Part shown: positions 62,320 through 64,000 of the stretch, piece after piece | Layout of the letters: every line of letters starts with the position of its first letter | How positions within the stretch are numbered: position 1 is the first letter of the stretch | Notes under the pieces: model-generated | Seen by the model: only the letters and a program-made list of their open reading frames with translations | The model's database searches: none | Told to the model about the DNA's origin: nothing | Position numbers and translations under genes: made by a program | Assembly (NCBI GenBank): GCA_027082955.1 | Contig: JALWTA010000017.1 | Coordinates: forward strand, 16,951 to 80,950 | Length of the DNA stretch: 64,000 nt | Direction of reading: 5' to 3' | From: Sulfurovum sp. | GTDB taxonomy: Bacteria; Campylobacterota; Campylobacteria; Campylobacterales; Sulfurovaceae

Positions 62320-62811
62320 TTAACCTCGCAGTGGTTTGATCTTGATCACAATATGATTGATTGTATCATGAAAAACGGTCTCATTCTTTAAAACATGATA
62401 GACAATATCGTATTTTGCGGGCTTGAAAAGTTTTTGTGTAAAGCCGTTACGTTTTTCTGTCACCCCCTGCCCGTCAAAGAGCGGTTTACCCCTAAATATC
62501 CGCTCCAGAGTATCTGCAGGATAGACAGCTGCGAGCATACGCCTGTTAAACACTTCTCTTCCAAGACAAGAGAATGCTCCGGTACAGATGCGCGATTTAC
62601 CAATCTCAAGACGCAGCAATGCCTCTCCGCTGCTGTATATCTCTGCTTTCACCTCATCCGGATTTTGATACACAAAGCCCTGATCTGCATACCGCATTGT
62701 CGGCGTTTTAATCACCATAAATACACTTTTTTGTTTCATCTCGGGGTGCGTACCGCAGCCAAACAGCAGTAGCCCGCCCAAAAGCAGTGTAATGAATCGC
62801 TCTCTTGCCAT
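62320..62811 (-). CDS. Putative lipoprotein of unknown function
   Basis: A 163-residue exported protein. The signal peptide ends in the lipobox-like LLLFGCG, so Cys19 is probably lipidated. No domain recognised. Ribosome site AAAAGGA. It precedes nfo on the same strand. Confidence 0.78.
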   Translation of the reverse strand: MARERFITLLLGGLLLFGCGTHPEMKQKSVFMVIKTPTMRYADQGFVYQNPDEVKAEIYSSGEALLRLEIGKSRICTGAFSCLGREVFNRRMLAAVYPADTLERIFRGKPLFDGQGVTEKRNGFTQKLFKPAKYDIVYHVLKNETVFHDTINHIVIKIKPLRG

Positions 62812-62832
62812 AAAATGTCCTTTTTTCTGAAA

Positions 62833-62838
62833 ATTATA
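62833..62838 (-). promoter_or_regulatory. -10 box for the lipoprotein gene
   Basis: TATAAT on the minus strand, 22 bases before the start; divergent from the tRNA-Glu promoter. Confidence 0.5.
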
Positions 62839-62872
62839 ACAAAATTTAAGAGTTGTTTAAGGGGTCAATTTA

Positions 62873-62878
62873 TATAAT
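62873..62878 (+). promoter_or_regulatory. -10 box for the tRNA-Glu genes
   Basis: TATAAT, 21 bases before the first tRNA-Glu. Confidence 0.5.
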
Positions 62879-62898
62879 TCCGTCCACAAGTTATCAAC

Positions 62899-62973
62899 GG
62901 CCCCTTCATCTAGCGGTTAGGATTCATGGTTTTCATCCATGCCACAGGAGTTCGAGTCTCCTAGGGGTCACCA
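62899..62973 (+). tRNA. tRNA-Glu (TTC), copy 1
   Basis: A 75-nt cloverleaf with encoded CCA; acceptor GGCCCCT/AGGGGTC, anticodon TTC in CATGGTTTTCATCCATG, T loop TTCGAGT. Identical to the second copy. Confidence 0.97.
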
Positions 62974-63001
62974 CTTGAAACTTGTTTTAAAATCTGTTGT
63001 C

Positions 63002-63076
63002 GGCCCCTTCATCTAGCGGTTAGGATTCATGGTTTTCATCCATGCCACAGGAGTTCGAGTCTCCTAGGGGTCACCA
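63002..63076 (+). tRNA. tRNA-Glu (TTC), copy 2
   Basis: Exact copy of the first tRNA-Glu, 28 bases further on, probably on the same transcript. The 3' end overlaps, on the other strand, the last codons of the LRR gene. Confidence 0.97.
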
Positions 63077-63561
63077 ACCACACCTTGAGACTTCCCATTA
63101 AACCATTTCAATTTCATCTTTTTTACCACTTCAAGATTTTTTATGCTGTTGTACGATACATCCAGATAGACCAATTTGGGCAGATCGACCAAAGCATCGA
63201 TATTCTCAATATGATTATGATGTGCATCAATCTTCTTAAGCGTGGAAAGTCTTCCCAGCACATCTACCGACTTCACTCGGTTGTGCTTCATAAAGAGAAA
63301 CTTCAGCCGCTCGTTTTCTGAAAGCGGCGAAATATCACTGATGCGGTTATGCGAAAATGCAAGCTTATGCAGCTGCGTCAACGGTGCCACTACATCAATG
63401 GTGTCAATATCGTTTCTTGAAAGAGAAAGACGCTGAAGCCAGACAAGTTCACCTATCTCCTGAGGAACCTCTTTGAGCCCCAAACCGCTTAAATCAAGCC
63501 ATAGACTTTTGCTCTTTTTACATTCGGAAATACGGGCTTTGGCAATTTCATTTGGCGTCAT
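63064..63561 (-). CDS. Leucine-rich-repeat protein overlapping tRNA-Glu
   Basis: A 165-residue cytoplasmic protein (no signal peptide) with about five LRR units of the type LQRLSLSRNDIDTIDVV / LHKLAFSHNRISDISPL. AAGGAG precedes ATG 63561. The last four residues (VGDP) and the stop are encoded by the complement of the tRNA-Glu copy 2 3' end, so the gene may be cut short by the tRNA duplication. Function unknown; such proteins usually bind other proteins. Confidence 0.8.
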   Translation of the reverse strand: MTPNEIAKARISECKKSKSLWLDLSGLGLKEVPQEIGELVWLQRLSLSRNDIDTIDVVAPLTQLHKLAFSHNRISDISPLSENERLKFLFMKHNRVKSVDVLGRLSTLKKIDAHHNHIENIDALVDLPKLVYLDVSYNSIKNLEVVKKMKLKWFNGKSQGVVGDP

Positions 63562-63583
63562 ACTTATCTCCTTTATGTGCAGC

Positions 63584-63589
63584 AGTATA
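63584..63589 (-). promoter_or_regulatory. -10 box for the LRR gene
   Basis: TATACT on the minus strand (in GGCTATACT), 23 bases before the start codon. Confidence 0.4.
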
Positions 63590-63631
63590 GCCAAAATACA
63601 CAGTTCTTATTCTATCGTAACCCCAAAAGTT

Positions 63632-63713
63632 ACCCCTAAAAATGGAGATGCTGTGGTATTTGATTAGATTGTATCAGGCGCTAATATGCTCTTGAAGTAC
63701 TTATTTTAGGGGT
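63632..63713. repeat. 10-bp inverted repeat between the LRR gene and tRNA-Ala
   Basis: ACCCCTAAAA (63632-63641) and its exact complement TTTTAGGGGT (63704-63713), 62 bases apart. The bases between hold no credible coding frame. Could be remains of a small element or chance. Confidence 0.35.
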
Positions 63714-63750
63714 GTTCATGGGTTTTATTGGATTGGGATGGATTGAGGAA

Positions 63751-63826
63751 TGGTGGACCCTATCGGGATCGAACCGACGACCTCTTCGCTGCCAGCGAAG
63801 CGCTCTCCCAGCTGAGCTAAGGGCCC
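63751..63826 (-). tRNA. tRNA-Ala (GGC)
   Basis: A 76-nt cloverleaf with encoded CCA; acceptor GGGCCCT/AGGGTCC, D arm GCTC/GAGC, anticodon arm CTTCG-CTGGCAG-CGAAG with anticodon GGC. Confidence 0.96.
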
Positions 63827-63878
63827 ACAGTTATTTGGTGGAGGAAATTCTACCACAAACTCTCTAAAATATCCTTAC

Positions 63879-64000
63879 TCAACTTTCGCACATAAACCCA
63901 AGCTCTTTTTGCGTGTAGGCTCTGAGTAGCGCGATAATTTGAAGTATATCTTTATTCTCCTTGACAATATTTTCAATCTGAGCGATGTTTGTGAGTATTT
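63879..64000 (-). CDS. Partial gene, C-terminal 40 residues of an unknown protein
   Basis: An open frame entering from the right edge, with residues such as IAQIENIVKENKDILQIIAL and ending GFMCES. The helical, charged composition looks coding, and no start is visible within the window. Not recognised. Confidence 0.45.
   Translation of the reverse strand, partial: ILTNIAQIENIVKENKDILQIIALLRAYTQKELGFMCES

Noticed and set aside
62899..63076. Integrative-element attachment site at the duplicated tRNA-Glu
   Set aside because: No integrase or cargo is adjacent, and the repeat covers the whole tRNA and not only its 3' end; plain duplication explains it.

Overview
The window looks like chromosome from a Campylobacterota (Epsilonproteobacteria) bacterium, probably close to Sulfurovum. 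The evidence is a single XerH-type recombinase, an HP0268-family protein, a UbiA-type prenyltransferase as used in the futalosine menaquinone route, a complex I operon whose NuoE/NuoF positions hold lineage-specific proteins (an HP1264-like subunit and a GltD-like flavoprotein), and short compact operons. Species assignment is inference.

Layout. 1-6.0 kb: end of acpP, an orphan multidomain signalling protein, an OprC-like TonB-dependent copper receptor, and tonB-exbD-exbB. 6.1-11.2 kb (minus strand): lipid kinase, two-component pair, fabG, TerB-like protein, gpmI. 11.3-16.8 kb (plus): mraY, murD, tRNA-Phe, rimO, a four-helix-bundle (23S IVP family) gene, tilS. 17.0-20.2 kb (minus): xerH, DUF374 acyltransferase, miaB, HP0268-like. 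20.3-33.1 kb: nusA, the tpiA-pgk-gap cluster, nadD-rsfS, argS, tatA, gmk, a receiver-like protein, tRNA-Arg, a divergent uracil-DNA glycosylase, mqnP-like, pssA, miaA. 33.2-51.1 kb: one 14-gene complex I operon read on the minus strand from nuoA to nuoN. 51.4-53.1 kb: an orphan AAA ATPase. 53.2-61.3 kb: a sugar phosphotransferase system (HPr-EI fusion, IICB, IIA) with nagA, convergent with and joined to a fadL-fadD unit. 61.4-64 kb: nfo, a lipoprotein, two identical tRNA-Glu genes, an LRR gene, tRNA-Ala and a partial gene.

How the genes work together. The tpiA-pgk-gap and gpmI genes give the central triose/phosphoglycerate steps, and the gap product carries a GapB-like Asn-Ala-Ser at the cofactor site, which fits a biosynthetic direction. 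The PTS cluster would import and deacetylate N-acetylglucosamine. Complex I probably takes electrons from a flavoprotein resembling NADPH-dependent GltD instead of from NuoEF.

Most unusual signal. Between 12.4 and 17.9 kb seven arrays of a heptanucleotide repeat, six of them exactly four units (28 bp) long, sit on gene starts, gene stops and inside murD. One pair, in inverted orientation, brackets the four-helix-bundle gene inside the rimO-tilS unit, and two others bracket xerH. The same zone carries REP-like hairpins whose stems vary with compensating changes. Together these suggest a small mobile or recombinogenic repeat system; this is inference from sequence alone. Intergenic gaps are short: none above 300 bases lacks a recognised gene or tRNA.
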